Positions 23,333-32,390 of a stretch of DNA of 64,000 bases are shown here, one piece after another. A program made the translations under genes and the position numbers. The stretch spans positions 62,001 to 126,000 of the forward strand of contig NZ_ALJL01000028.1 of assembly GCF_000287675.1 (NCBI RefSeq). The letters run 5' to 3'. The notes under the pieces are model-generated. The model searched no databases, had not been told where the DNA came from, and saw only the letters and a program-made list of their open reading frames with translations. Positions within the stretch are counted from its first letter, which is position 1, and the number at the start of each line of letters is the position of its first letter. The DNA is from Lachnoanaerobaculum sp. ICM7 (GTDB lineage: Bacteria; Bacillota; Clostridia; Lachnospirales; Lachnospiraceae).

Positions 23333-23938
23333 ATGAGTACAAGTACATTAATAAAGACAAACAGCGGTATTACACAGATATCACTGGAAGCAAAGTTTTT
23401 CAGTAAAAGATGTATAAATATCAATGGAGAAATAACAGATGAGCTGGCTGTTGATTTTACAGACAAGATATTGGAACTCAATCTGGAGTCAAATGAGCCT
23501 ATTACAGTGCTTATAAACAGTCCGGGAGGAGAAATAAACAGCGGTCTTTTGATGTATGATGCAATAGTAGGCTCCATAGCACCTGTAAGGATGATATGTA
23601 GGGGAAAAGCCTACAGCATGGCTGCAGTGCTTTTGGCATGTGCAGGCAAAAGATATATGCTTCCAAACAGTGAACTTATGCTACATCAACCGATGCTTGG
23701 CGGAAGAGTATCAGGAAATGCTTCAAGTATCAAGAGTATTTCAGACAGCATGCTTGAAACCAAGAAGAAAATTAACAGTCTACTGGCAAAACATACAGAA
23801 AAGACCGAAGAAGAGATTGACAAAGCTACTGATTTTGATCATTATTTCTCACCTGATGAAGCAATTGCATTCAATCTATGTGATGAAATAATAGAGTTCT
23901 CAAAAGTTATTGATTTTGTAAAAGAAGCGGAGTGGTAA
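23333..23938 (+). CDS. ClpP-family serine protease paralogue
   Basis: 201 aa from ATG 23333 (TAGGAGA 7 nt upstream). The ClpP fold is clear: VLINSPGGEINSGLLMYD, the nucleophile Ser95 in GKAYSMAAV, His118 in LMLHQPM and Asp169 in TDFDHYFSPDEA, so the triad is intact. Gly-rich GGRVSGNASSI corresponds to the handle region. Its divergent sequence and genomic context suggest a specialised paralogue rather than housekeeping ClpP. The stop overlaps the start of the VirD4-like ATPase gene by one base (TAATG), implying coupled translation and probably joint function. Confidence 0.88.
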   Translation: MSTSTLIKTNSGITQISLEAKFFSKRCININGEITDELAVDFTDKILELNLESNEPITVLINSPGGEINSGLLMYDAIVGSIAPVRMICRGKAYSMAAVLLACAGKRYMLPNSELMLHQPMLGGRVSGNASSIKSISDSMLETKKKINSLLAKHTEKTEEEIDKATDFDHYFSPDEAIAFNLCDEIIEFSKVIDFVKEAEW

Positions 23939-25524
23939 TGAGAGATAAAAATGGTAAGCAGATACAATCCCAAATTGACAGGGTGATTTTAGGTGAAGGC
24001 GAAGATTGTATATTTTCTACAGACAGTAATATAACCGGTATAAACAATAATATCTTGGTAGTCGGAGGCTCAGGTTCAGGTAAAACCCTTTCCATAACGG
24101 AGGCATTTCTTCTGGAATCATATAACAGAAATATCATTACTTCTGTAACAAAGAGAAGAATTGTAAATAAATATTTTTCATTATTGGAAGAAAGAGATTA
24201 TAAGGTCTGGGATCTTGACTTTGTACATCCTGAAAATGGAAATATAGCTTATGATCCGCTTGATTTTATCAAGAGTTATCAGGATATAGTCTTTGTAGCC
24301 AAGAGCATTGTTACAGCAAATAAGAAAAAAGAAAACAGTAATGCGGATCCTTTCTGGGATGAGGCGGCTACTTCACTTTTTGCGGCATTTATATCCTATG
24401 TACTGATGAAAAAGGATGATCCGAGCTTTATAGATGTTCTTGAGATGATTGATAAGCTTAGCTTTGAGGATGATACAAGCGAGATAAAGACTAATTATGA
24501 TTACAATTTTTTAGAGCTTGAAATTGCTAATTCTTTTAACTTCGCTACAGTTAACTGGAAATCTTTTAGGAGATTGCCTATAAAAACCGCAAGTTGTGTT
24601 TTCGGAACATTGAATACGGCCATCGGATATGTTTTTACACCTGAGCTTAGAAGAATGTTCAAGATGGAAAATAAGATAAGCTTTGAGAAGCTGGCAATGG
24701 AAAAGAGAGCATTGTTTGTGACTACCAGTCCGGTAAATCCAAGCTTAAACAGTTTTATAAATATGTTTTATGCACATATATTTAAAGAGCTGTTTGAAAT
24801 TGGAGAAAGACAGGATGGAGGTGTATTGCCAAGACCTATTCATTTTCTTGCGGACGACTTTGCCACCGGATGTCCGGTACCTTTATTTGACCAGTATATT
24901 TCAATATTCAGGGAAAAGGGTATCTCAGTTACACTTTTGATACAGTCGGAGTCACAATTGTCCTCACTTTATGGAAAAGACAGTGCTACAACTATTATTA
25001 ATAACTGTGATACATATGTTTATATGGGTTCAAATGATTTGGATACTGCAAGAAATATCGGAATGAGGGCCGGAATAATGACAGAGGATTGTCTGAATAT
25101 GAAACTTGGAAATCAGATTATATTCAGAAGAGGCTCAAAACCTAAGTTTTCAAAAAGATATAATATAATGGAAAATGAACTGTATAAAAAGCTTACAAAT
25201 AATATGAAAGAGCCGAACGTATTTGAAGGATTTACTCAAGAAAGAAGCTTATTTATAGAAGAACTGAAAAACAGTATAAAGCTATATGAAACAGATATAT
25301 ATGAAGACGATCAATATGAAACAGACGAGTTTGAACCGAAGTCATTTAAAATAAAGCCCATAGCTGAGATGGTAGAACTATATGGGGGAGCGGAAAATGG
25401 AAAGGATGAAATTTTCTATGACTTTTTTGAATTCAGGGATGACTTTTCTGAAGACGATGATGACTTTCCTGAAGACGATGATGACTCTCCTGAAGACGAT
25501 GATGACTTTTTCGACATTTTCTAG
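23938..25524 (+). CDS. VirD4/TraG-type coupling ATPase-like protein, soluble form
   Basis: 528 aa. Walker A VVGGSGSGKT at residues ~41-50; the motor region follows with PENGNIAYDPLDFIKSYQDI, DPFWDEAATSLFAAFISYV, and a Walker B-like IHFLADDFA. This order is that of type IV coupling proteins, but the N-terminal membrane anchor is absent and no relaxase or VirB genes are nearby. The C-terminus is strongly acidic with a three-copy DFxEDDD repeat. It starts inside the ClpP-like stop codon (GCGGAG upstream), so the pair may form an ATPase-protease unit (inference). Confidence 0.82.
   Translation: MRDKNGKQIQSQIDRVILGEGEDCIFSTDSNITGINNNILVVGGSGSGKTLSITEAFLLESYNRNIITSVTKRRIVNKYFSLLEERDYKVWDLDFVHPENGNIAYDPLDFIKSYQDIVFVAKSIVTANKKKENSNADPFWDEAATSLFAAFISYVLMKKDDPSFIDVLEMIDKLSFEDDTSEIKTNYDYNFLELEIANSFNFATVNWKSFRRLPIKTASCVFGTLNTAIGYVFTPELRRMFKMENKISFEKLAMEKRALFVTTSPVNPSLNSFINMFYAHIFKELFEIGERQDGGVLPRPIHFLADDFATGCPVPLFDQYISIFREKGISVTLLIQSESQLSSLYGKDSATTIINNCDTYVYMGSNDLDTARNIGMRAGIMTEDCLNMKLGNQIIFRRGSKPKFSKRYNIMENELYKKLTNNMKEPNVFEGFTQERSLFIEELKNSIKLYETDIYEDDQYETDEFEPKSFKIKPIAEMVELYGGAENGKDEIFYDFFEFRDDFSEDDDDFPEDDDDSPEDDDDFFDIF
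25441..25503 (+). repeat. 21-bp in-frame tandem repeat (3 copies)
   Basis: Units 25441-25461, 25462-25482 and 25483-25503 each encode D-(F/S)-(S/P)-E-D-D-D at the acidic C-terminus of the VirD4-like protein; a partial fourth begins at 25504. Copies differ by one to three bases. Copy number could vary between strains without breaking the frame. Confidence 0.9.
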
Positions 25525-25632
25525 GTATTAGAGACAAAATTTAAAATACAGGGTGATCAGGGAGAGTATTGATGAAAATAGGTGGTAATTTGATGAGGAA
25601 GATTTGTTTTACAAGAGATTTGGAGTTTATAT

Positions 25633-27837
25633 ATGAAGATTAAGAAAACCGGATATTTGCTTATTTTTATATGTGCCGCCATTCTTAGTATATACAGTTT
25701 TTCTTTATTGGCTGAAAAGACTTATATATTATTTGATATCGGTGAGATGGAAACAAAGATGCTTTATTTTGAACATATACTGCTATTTGTTATATTTTAT
25801 CTGATATTAAGATTGGTGAAAAACAATTATATAAGACTTATAGGTATAGGATTTTTTAGTCTGATATATATGATTTTACATCAGGATGCCACCGCTTTTA
25901 TAGTAGATTGTATCTTCCTTATGGTACTCATTTGGCTTGGTGAAATAATACTTGTAAAAGTGAGAAAAATCTGTGTGGAAGATGGCATTATAGCCCGTTA
26001 TTTAAACAGCTTTACCGCCGGTAGCCTTACATATATTATTTTCATATGTGTACTTTCAGCACTTCATCTTGCTTCAAAAAAAGGAGTAAGATACTTTACT
26101 CTGGGACTTGCAATGCTTGTTGTAGTCACTTATATTTTGATGAGATTTTTCAAAATAATAGTACCGGTAGTAAAGAATAATACAGAAAAAAAGAAAGAGT
26201 TCGAAAATAAAAATTTTTTCTGCCTAGGTTCTGCAATATCACTTTCAGCAATTCTGTTACAAATTGGAAGAATCAATATTACTTTGGACTATGATTCTTT
26301 AAGGTACGGACTTAGAAGCTTGTCAGTACTTATCGGAAATACAGGGATATATGACAATCTGGGAACTGTAAACGATGTATATGTCTATCCCAAAGGTCTT
26401 GAGATACTTACCCTTGTACTTAATACAAAGAAAAGCTTCGGATTTGTACTGAGCTTTTCTTACATATGTGCAATAATGGTACTTTTTACGGTATTTGAGA
26501 TAGTAAAAGTCTGTAGTGAAAAAAGGACTGATAAGTCATGGCTTGCAGTAGTACTGGTATCAGTGACACCTGCAATTATGAATATGGGGCTGTCGGCAAA
26601 GACTGATATGATTACATTATTAATGCAGCTGATATCAATACTGAATATGTGCCTGTATGTGAAAAAAAGACATAGTTACTATATTACATTTGCATTGATA
26701 GCACTGCTTGCAAGTATTATATATAAGCCTACGAGTCTATTGTTCAGCTTCGGTATAGGCATTGCAAATATTATTTATCTTGTTACAGACCTTATAAAGA
26801 ATAAAAATAAAATCAAAAATTTATTCGAATTTGCCTACCTGTTAATTATTCCGATAGCTGCAATAGTACTTGTATATGCAAGAACATATATACTTACCGG
26901 ACATATTATTACTTCGGTATATTCTTCTGTATGGTATAAGCTTGGAATAGAGACAAAATATCCTTATACTATCGGAGATTATAGAAGTGCCGGTATGAAT
27001 ATGTCATCAGGTGAGAGCGTGGATATATTTTACAGACTATTCCAGCTTTTCATATCACCTACAAATGAGACGCATATTTATATAGCTTCACCTACTGTAC
27101 TGATAACCGTATTATTTATAATTCTGGCTGTATTTACTCTTAGATACTGCATTAAGAATAATAGTAATAAGGATATATTTACATATATAATGATTATTCT
27201 CGGAGTAGATGCTGCGGTCAGTCTGTTTAGCTTATTTATATTAAATCAGGTAGACGGTAATTATTTCATATTGTTGTTTGTCTTGGTTATCATTACGGTT
27301 TGTTTTTTGGTTGAAGAAACAGGAGTTAAGAGTTTATTCTATTCATTGATACCATGTATAGCATTTTCACTTCTTATAACGGGTGTTACAAACTGGGCAG
27401 GTATCAGAGGGCTGACTGAAAATCCGAAGTATATTAGAGAACTTGGAATCTATAATCATCATGACAGATATATCGACAAAGAAGTGCTGGGAAACACAGA
27501 CAGCAAATTTGTGGATGTATATATGGATTTGATGAAATTGGGAAATCCAAGAACACTATTATTGTCAGAGGACAACTTACTTAAAATATTAAGTGCGGAT
27601 ATAAGGACTTATACGGATATTACAGGAAGCGGAGGTAATTCGGCGGTTGTAAGAACACTTGATAATTTTAAGGATTATCTGCATTATGCGGATATAAAAT
27701 ATATCTGTGTTGAAGATGAGTATCTGGAAGGCAGAGAAAGAGCTGCGGATGTTGTAAGATATTTGTTGGAGGATGGAAGTACTACAGTTTATAAAGATTA
27801 TGGAGATGTAATACTTTATAAAGTGATGATAAATTAA
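25633..27837 (+). CDS. Large polytopic membrane protein, glycosyltransferase-like
   Basis: 734 aa with roughly 14-16 hydrophobic segments spread from residue 5 to ~600, and a C-terminal soluble region of about 130 residues (from ITGVTNWAGIRGLTENPKYI on). The overall shape resembles GT-C type (mannosyl/arabinosyl-transferase-like) membrane glycosyltransferases, with an aromatic/acidic external loop LDYDSLRYGLR near residue 222. I cannot name a family with certainty. No ribosome binding site is strong (GGAG at 25622-25625). A hairpin terminator follows directly. Confidence 0.65.
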   Translation: MKIKKTGYLLIFICAAILSIYSFSLLAEKTYILFDIGEMETKMLYFEHILLFVIFYLILRLVKNNYIRLIGIGFFSLIYMILHQDATAFIVDCIFLMVLIWLGEIILVKVRKICVEDGIIARYLNSFTAGSLTYIIFICVLSALHLASKKGVRYFTLGLAMLVVVTYILMRFFKIIVPVVKNNTEKKKEFENKNFFCLGSAISLSAILLQIGRINITLDYDSLRYGLRSLSVLIGNTGIYDNLGTVNDVYVYPKGLEILTLVLNTKKSFGFVLSFSYICAIMVLFTVFEIVKVCSEKRTDKSWLAVVLVSVTPAIMNMGLSAKTDMITLLMQLISILNMCLYVKKRHSYYITFALIALLASIIYKPTSLLFSFGIGIANIIYLVTDLIKNKNKIKNLFEFAYLLIIPIAAIVLVYARTYILTGHIITSVYSSVWYKLGIETKYPYTIGDYRSAGMNMSSGESVDIFYRLFQLFISPTNETHIYIASPTVLITVLFIILAVFTLRYCIKNNSNKDIFTYIMIILGVDAAVSLFSLFILNQVDGNYFILLFVLVIITVCFLVEETGVKSLFYSLIPCIAFSLLITGVTNWAGIRGLTENPKYIRELGIYNHHDRYIDKEVLGNTDSKFVDVYMDLMKLGNPRTLLLSEDNLLKILSADIRTYTDITGSGGNSAVVRTLDNFKDYLHYADIKYICVEDEYLEGRERAADVVRYLLEDGSTTVYKDYGDVILYKVMIN

Positions 27838-27843
27838 AAAAAT

Positions 27844-27874
27844 GTGCAAGTTTTGGGGCTTGCACACTTTTTTT
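27844..27874. terminator. Bidirectional terminator
   Basis: GTGCAAG (27844-27850) pairs with CTTGCAC (27859-27865), then A-C-T8. It serves the membrane protein gene and overlaps the 3' end of the convergent YeiH-type gene. Confidence 0.75.
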
Positions 27875-28913
27875 ACCAAATACCAAGTATATGCTGCATT
27901 ATAAGACTTACTGCGGTAATACCTACCCAGCATATACCGCCTAGTATAATAGGCTTGCCACCTGATTTGATAAGCTTTATCAGATTACTGTTCAGTCCGA
28001 TTGCAGCCATTGCCATAATAATACAGAACTTACTGAAATCCTTTAAAGGGGCAAATGAATGTGAAGGTACACCTGCACTTAGGGCAACAGTAGTGATAAC
28101 AGATGCGATAATAAAAAATATTATAAACATCGGAAATGATCTTTTAAGGCTGAAACTATTCTGATTATCATTTGACTTTTTTGCATTGATTATTGCAAGC
28201 ACCAAAGTAATGGGAATGATTGCAAGAGTTCTGGTAAGCTTTACAGTAACCGCCTTATCAAGAGTCTGAGTGCCCAGATTCCACATACTGTCCCAAGTGG
28301 AAGCGGCGGCGGTAACGGATGAAGTGTCATTTATTGCAGTTCCTGAGAATATTCCGAAAGCCTCTCCGCTTAGAGTATCAAAGCCAATCATCTTGCCGAA
28401 AACGGGAAAGAGCAATGCAGCCAATACATTGAAAAAGAAAATAACGGATATGGCCTGTGCCACCTCGTCATCATCCGCATTTATTACAGGTGCTGTTGCC
28501 GCTATGGCTGAACCTCCGCATATGGAAGAGCCTACCCCAACAAGAGTTGAAATATTGCCGGGGATCTTCATCAGCTTATGTAAAATAAAGGCAATTATAA
28601 GCGCAGTGGATATCGTGCAGATGATGATAGGAAGAGACTGCTTACCGGTTTGGAGTACAACACTTAGATTAAGGCCGAACCCAAGGAAAACTACAGCCGC
28701 CTGCAAAACATATTTTGAAGTGAACTTTATTCCGCTACCTGCCATGCCCTTATCATTCCAAAAAAGTGTAATAATCATACCGGCAATAATCGCAATCACC
28801 GGACCTCCGATTATAGGAAATCTCTTCCCCAGAAACCAAGCCGGCAAGGCAATAATAAAGCATATAAGCATACCTATAAGATTTTTTGATAAGAAAGATT
28901 TTATTGAATTCAT
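27873..28913 (-). CDS. YeiH-family putative sulfate exporter
   Basis: 346 aa with about ten membrane segments. Family signatures are [19 protein letters not shown], the inner repeat segment [14 protein letters not shown], and [12 protein letters not shown] near the C-terminus. YeiH/UPF0324 proteins are putative anion (sulfate) exporters. The start is ATG 28913, with AAAGGA 9 nt upstream on the minus strand; the longer frame to 28955 lacks a site. No partner regulator (LysR-type) is adjacent. Confidence 0.88.
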   Translation of the reverse strand: MNSIKSFLSKNLIGMLICFIIALPAWFLGKRFPIIGGPVIAIIAGMIITLFWNDKGMAGSGIKFTSKYVLQAAVVFLGFGLNLSVVLQTGKQSLPIIICTISTALIIAFILHKLMKIPGNISTLVGVGSSICGGSAIAATAPVINADDDEVAQAISVIFFFNVLAALLFPVFGKMIGFDTLSGEAFGIFSGTAINDTSSVTAAASTWDSMWNLGTQTLDKAVTVKLTRTLAIIPITLVLAIINAKKSNDNQNSFSLKRSFPMFIIFFIIASVITTVALSAGVPSHSFAPLKDFSKFCIIMAMAAIGLNSNLIKLIKSGGKPIILGGICWVGITAVSLIMQHILGIW

Positions 28914-29012
28914 CTTAATGTCCTTTCTGAATTTTATAGTATGATTATAGTACAATGAGGGGAAATGTGGGGAGAAAAAATGTGTGTGATAGAAAATATT
29001 TATAAATAAAAT

Positions 29013-29100
29013 AAGGTTATTAAAAACCTTAAAACTAGGCTTGACTTTCGTATTTTTTAGGTTTATTATAACCTTAAAAAATAAAGGTTATTAAAAACCT
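29013..29100 (+). promoter_or_regulatory. Restriction-operon promoter with three AGGTT-N6-AACCT operators
   Basis: TTGACT (29041-29046) and TATTAT (29064-29069) with 17-nt spacing form the promoter. Palindromes AGGTT-N6-AACCT occur at 29014-29029, 29059-29074 and 29085-29100. The N6 of the middle copy is exactly the -10 hexamer, the first lies upstream of the -35, and the third lies just after the expected start site. This is a typical repressor layout. No obvious DNA-binding regulator is encoded in the operon. Confidence 0.75.
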
Positions 29101-29112
29101 AGAAGGGGTGGC

Positions 29113-30825
29113 ATGGATATATCATATCTTAAAAGCTTGGAAAAGATTGATACATCAGATATTTCAGATGCTATAAGCAGTGAGCTTCGTATAATATCAG
29201 GTGATAATAAATCAAGATATTCAACCATATTAGCATATTTATTGTACAGGGCAGCTAAGGACAAAATTAAAAACCTTGACAGTATCGAATTAGTTGAGAA
29301 TATCTGTGATGTAGATGACGGCATAAAAAGTGAGTTAATCTATTATTTTCCTGAGATATCGTCTATATTATATAGATTAAAGGTATATGGATTTGATGCA
29401 GAGAATCTCCTTGCATATCTGTTATTTAATAATGACTTAGAAGATGTTTTCCAAGAGTCATCTACGCCAAGAGGAATATTAAAGCTGGTTGCTAAGATAT
29501 TGAATGTACAGGAAAATGATAGTGTATTGGAGCTTTGTTCAGGCAAGGGTAATTTTTTTGTTGAGCTAGCATTGCTGAGAAATAAGATAAAATACACCGG
29601 TATAGAGCTTAGTATGGCAAATAACTTTATTGCAAATATAAGGGCATCACTATTGGGCAGGGATATATCTTTAGTTTTAAATGATGCTATAACATACAAA
29701 GCGGAAAAGAATGTAGATAAGCTTTTTGCAAATTATCCTTTTATGATCTCTATTCCTGATATTGAAGATATTGTGGATTTTCCGGATAATATAAAGAGAG
29801 TTTCTTCAGACTGGATATTTAACTTGAAATTAGTTGAGCAGATGAAATTGGATGGAAGGGCTGTAGCCATTATGACAAATGGAACAACATGGAATTCTAC
29901 AGACAGAAAAATAAGGGAATACTTTGTTGAAAACGGTCTTATAGAAGCAACAGTTTTATTGCCTGCAAAACTACTATTCGGAACATCTATTGCAACAACT
30001 CTTGTTATTTTCAGTCATGGAAACACTAATATTAAGATGATTGATGCCGGTGAGAGTTTTACAAAAGAAGGAAGAAGAACTATATTATCGGACAATGACA
30101 TATCAGATATTATGGAATTATTACAAAAGAACAGTAATAAATCTATAACAATAAGCATAAATGAGATTGCAGAAAATGATTATATTATTAATGCAAGTAG
30201 ATATTTGGAAAAAGCACCGGAGATTAAAGACGGAGTGGAGCTTGCGAGTATTGTAAAGAGTATAACAAGGGGAGCACAGGTAAAAGCATCATATTTAGAT
30301 GAAAATAGAGCAGGTGAACCCACACCTTATAGATATATAATGATTTCAAACATCAGTGATGGAGACATTTTCTTTACGGATAATCAGTACTTAAAGGATA
30401 TACAGGCTAATGTAAAAAAGTTTTGTATAAGAAATAATTCAATCGTTTTGACTAAAACAGGATCACCGGACTTTAAATCAGCGGTTGTAAAGGTAGCAGA
30501 AGGTATGGAAATATTGGCAACCGGAAATATGTTTATTCTTGAAATAGATGAGATAAAAGCTAATCCATATTATTTACAAGCACTTTTTGACAGTGAGCTT
30601 GGAAGAGCCTTATTTAAAAGTATATATGTAGGCAGCGTAATACCAACAATTTCTTTAGAAAAGCTGAGAAAGCTTGAGATTCCTTTGCCTTCGCTAGAGG
30701 AACAGAATATAATAGGAGAGAAATACAAAGAGGAACTTGAGAGGATGGCTGACCTAAAAGAAAAGCTTTCGACTTCAAGAGAAAAATTGAAGAAAATTTA
30801 CAATATAAAAAATAATATGGAATAA
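29113..30825 (+). CDS. Divergent N6-adenine methylase-like protein fused to an HsdS-like domain
   Basis: 570 aa. Residues ~115-370 are a gamma-type N-6 methylase Rossmann core: motif I VLELCSGKGNFF (~138-148) and the catalytic motif position at 207-210, where NYPF replaces the usual NPPY/F. Residues ~375-570 resemble a specificity-subunit target-recognition half with a coiled-coil end (LPSLEEQNIIGEKYKEELER, continuing to KIYNIK). It precedes hsdM by 37 nt and follows the operator-controlled promoter. It may be an accessory methylase, a non-catalytic DNA reader, or part of the type I complex; the altered motif makes catalysis uncertain. Confidence 0.75.
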   Translation: MDISYLKSLEKIDTSDISDAISSELRIISGDNKSRYSTILAYLLYRAAKDKIKNLDSIELVENICDVDDGIKSELIYYFPEISSILYRLKVYGFDAENLLAYLLFNNDLEDVFQESSTPRGILKLVAKILNVQENDSVLELCSGKGNFFVELALLRNKIKYTGIELSMANNFIANIRASLLGRDISLVLNDAITYKAEKNVDKLFANYPFMISIPDIEDIVDFPDNIKRVSSDWIFNLKLVEQMKLDGRAVAIMTNGTTWNSTDRKIREYFVENGLIEATVLLPAKLLFGTSIATTLVIFSHGNTNIKMIDAGESFTKEGRRTILSDNDISDIMELLQKNSNKSITISINEIAENDYIINASRYLEKAPEIKDGVELASIVKSITRGAQVKASYLDENRAGEPTPYRYIMISNISDGDIFFTDNQYLKDIQANVKKFCIRNNSIVLTKTGSPDFKSAVVKVAEGMEILATGNMFILEIDEIKANPYYLQALFDSELGRALFKSIYVGSVIPTISLEKLRKLEIPLPSLEEQNIIGEKYKEELERMADLKEKLSTSREKLKKIYNIKNNME

Positions 30826-30862
30826 CATAAATGTTATCTTTAAAAAAGTGGAAAGGGATATT

Positions 30863-32371
30863 ATGACAGGCGAATTAAAAAATAAGATTGACGGATTATG
30901 GGAGATATTTTGGACAGGGGGTATTACAAATCCTCTTGAGGTTGTAGAACAGATGACATATTTGATGTTTATCAAAGATATCGACAGTGCCGACAATATA
31001 AGAGCAAAAGAGGCATCTATGCTTGGATTACCTTTTAAGAGTATTTTTGACGGTGAGGTAGAGATAGGAGATAGAAAAGTAGAAGGTGAACAACTTAAAT
31101 GGTCTGTTTTTCACGATTTTCCTGCACAAAGAATGTATAGCATAGTGCAAGAATGGGTATTTCCATTTATAAAAAATCTTCACGGTGACAAGAATAGCGC
31201 CTACAGTAAGTATATGGGAGATGCTATATTTAAAGTAAGTACACCTTTGATGCTGTCAAAGATAGTGGATGCCATGGATGAGATATATGCCATGATGGAT
31301 AAGATACAGAGTACGGATGTAAGAGGAGATGTATATGAGTACCTGCTTTCTAAAATTGCACAGTCAGGTGTAAACGGTCAGTTTAGAACACCAAGGCATA
31401 TCATAAGGATGATGGTGGAAATGATGGATCCGCAGCCAAATGAGACTATATGTGATCCTGCATGCGGTACATCAGGATTTCTTGTAATGAGTGGTGAGTA
31501 CTTAAAAGAAAAATATAAAAAAGAAGTACTTATGGATAAAAAGAATAAAGAACATTTTATGAATAACATGTTCTACGGATTTGATATGGACAGAACCATG
31601 CTTCGCATAGGTGCTATGAATATGATGACTCATGGTATAGAAAATCCTTGTATAGAATACAGGGATAGTTTATCCGATCAAAACCCCGATAAGGATATGT
31701 ACTCTCTTATACTTGCAAATCCACCATTTAAGGGTAGCCTTGATGCTGACATAGTATCTACAGATATTCTAAAAATATGTAAGACTAAAAAAACAGAGCT
31801 TTTATTCCTAGCACTCTTTACAAGAATGCTAAAGATAGGTGGAAGATGTGCCTGTATAGTACCTGATGGTGTGCTTTTTGGTTCTTCCAATGCTCATAAG
31901 GCTATAAGAAAAGAATTGATAGAAAATCAAAAGCTGGAAGCAGTAATATCTATGCCTTCCGGAGTCTTTAAACCGTACGCGGGAGTGTCCACAGGTATAC
32001 TTATATTTACAAAGACTAATCATGGCGGAACTGATAATGTATGGTTTTATGATATGACAGCTGACGGTAAGAGTCTTGACGATAAGCGATCACCAATAGC
32101 AGAAAATGATATACCGGATATTATAGCTCGTTTCAAAAACCTTGATGGTGAAAAGGACAGAAAGTGTACAGATAAGTCCTTTATGGTACCTAAGAGTGAA
32201 ATCATAGAAAAAGATTATGATCTATCTATCAATAAATATAAGGAAGTTGAGTATATACCTGTAGAATATCCGCCAACATCTGAGATCTTGGATGAAATAG
32301 AGAGACTAAATGAGCAGATAATGGAAGAGACCAGAGTCTTGAGAGAATTATTGAAAGGGACCTCAAATTGA
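30863..32371 (+). CDS. hsdM: Type I restriction-modification system methylase subunit
   Basis: 502 aa from ATG 30863 (GGAAAGGG upstream). The N-terminal HsdM helical domain (LKNKIDGLWEIFWTGGI) precedes a methylase core with motif I DPACGTSGF (residues ~198-206) and catalytic NPPF (~286-289). HsdM transfers methyl groups from SAM to adenine at the site chosen by HsdS and is also required for the HsdR2M2S restriction complex. Its stop codon lies in a 15-bp near-palindrome (32360-32374) that leads into hsdS. Confidence 0.96.
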   Translation: MTGELKNKIDGLWEIFWTGGITNPLEVVEQMTYLMFIKDIDSADNIRAKEASMLGLPFKSIFDGEVEIGDRKVEGEQLKWSVFHDFPAQRMYSIVQEWVFPFIKNLHGDKNSAYSKYMGDAIFKVSTPLMLSKIVDAMDEIYAMMDKIQSTDVRGDVYEYLLSKIAQSGVNGQFRTPRHIIRMMVEMMDPQPNETICDPACGTSGFLVMSGEYLKEKYKKEVLMDKKNKEHFMNNMFYGFDMDRTMLRIGAMNMMTHGIENPCIEYRDSLSDQNPDKDMYSLILANPPFKGSLDADIVSTDILKICKTKKTELLFLALFTRMLKIGGRCACIVPDGVLFGSSNAHKAIRKELIENQKLEAVISMPSGVFKPYAGVSTGILIFTKTNHGGTDNVWFYDMTADGKSLDDKRSPIAENDIPDIIARFKNLDGEKDRKCTDKSFMVPKSEIIEKDYDLSINKYKEVEYIPVEYPPTSEILDEIERLNEQIMEETRVLRELLKGTSN

Positions 32372-32374
32372 GGT
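32360..32374. repeat. ACCTCAA-A-TTGAGGT palindrome at the hsdM/hsdS junction
   Basis: Two inverted heptamers (32360-32366 and 32368-32374) around one base. The same heptamer recurs at 33421-33427, 34597-34603, 35597-35603 and 35619-35625, all at edges of the two hsdS genes. They are candidate crossover or binding sites for the recombinase encoded between them. Confidence 0.55.
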
Positions 32375-32390
32375 TTGTGTGGGATCGTAG

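Noticed and set aside
23333-23938. Loss of the catalytic Asp in the ClpP-like protein
   Set aside because: Aligning TDFDHYF with the E. coli TERDRFL segment places Asp169 at the catalytic position, so the triad is intact.
23938-25524. Integrated conjugative element around the VirD4-like gene
   Set aside because: No relaxase, VirB4-like ATPase, attachment site or integrase occurs within several kilobases.
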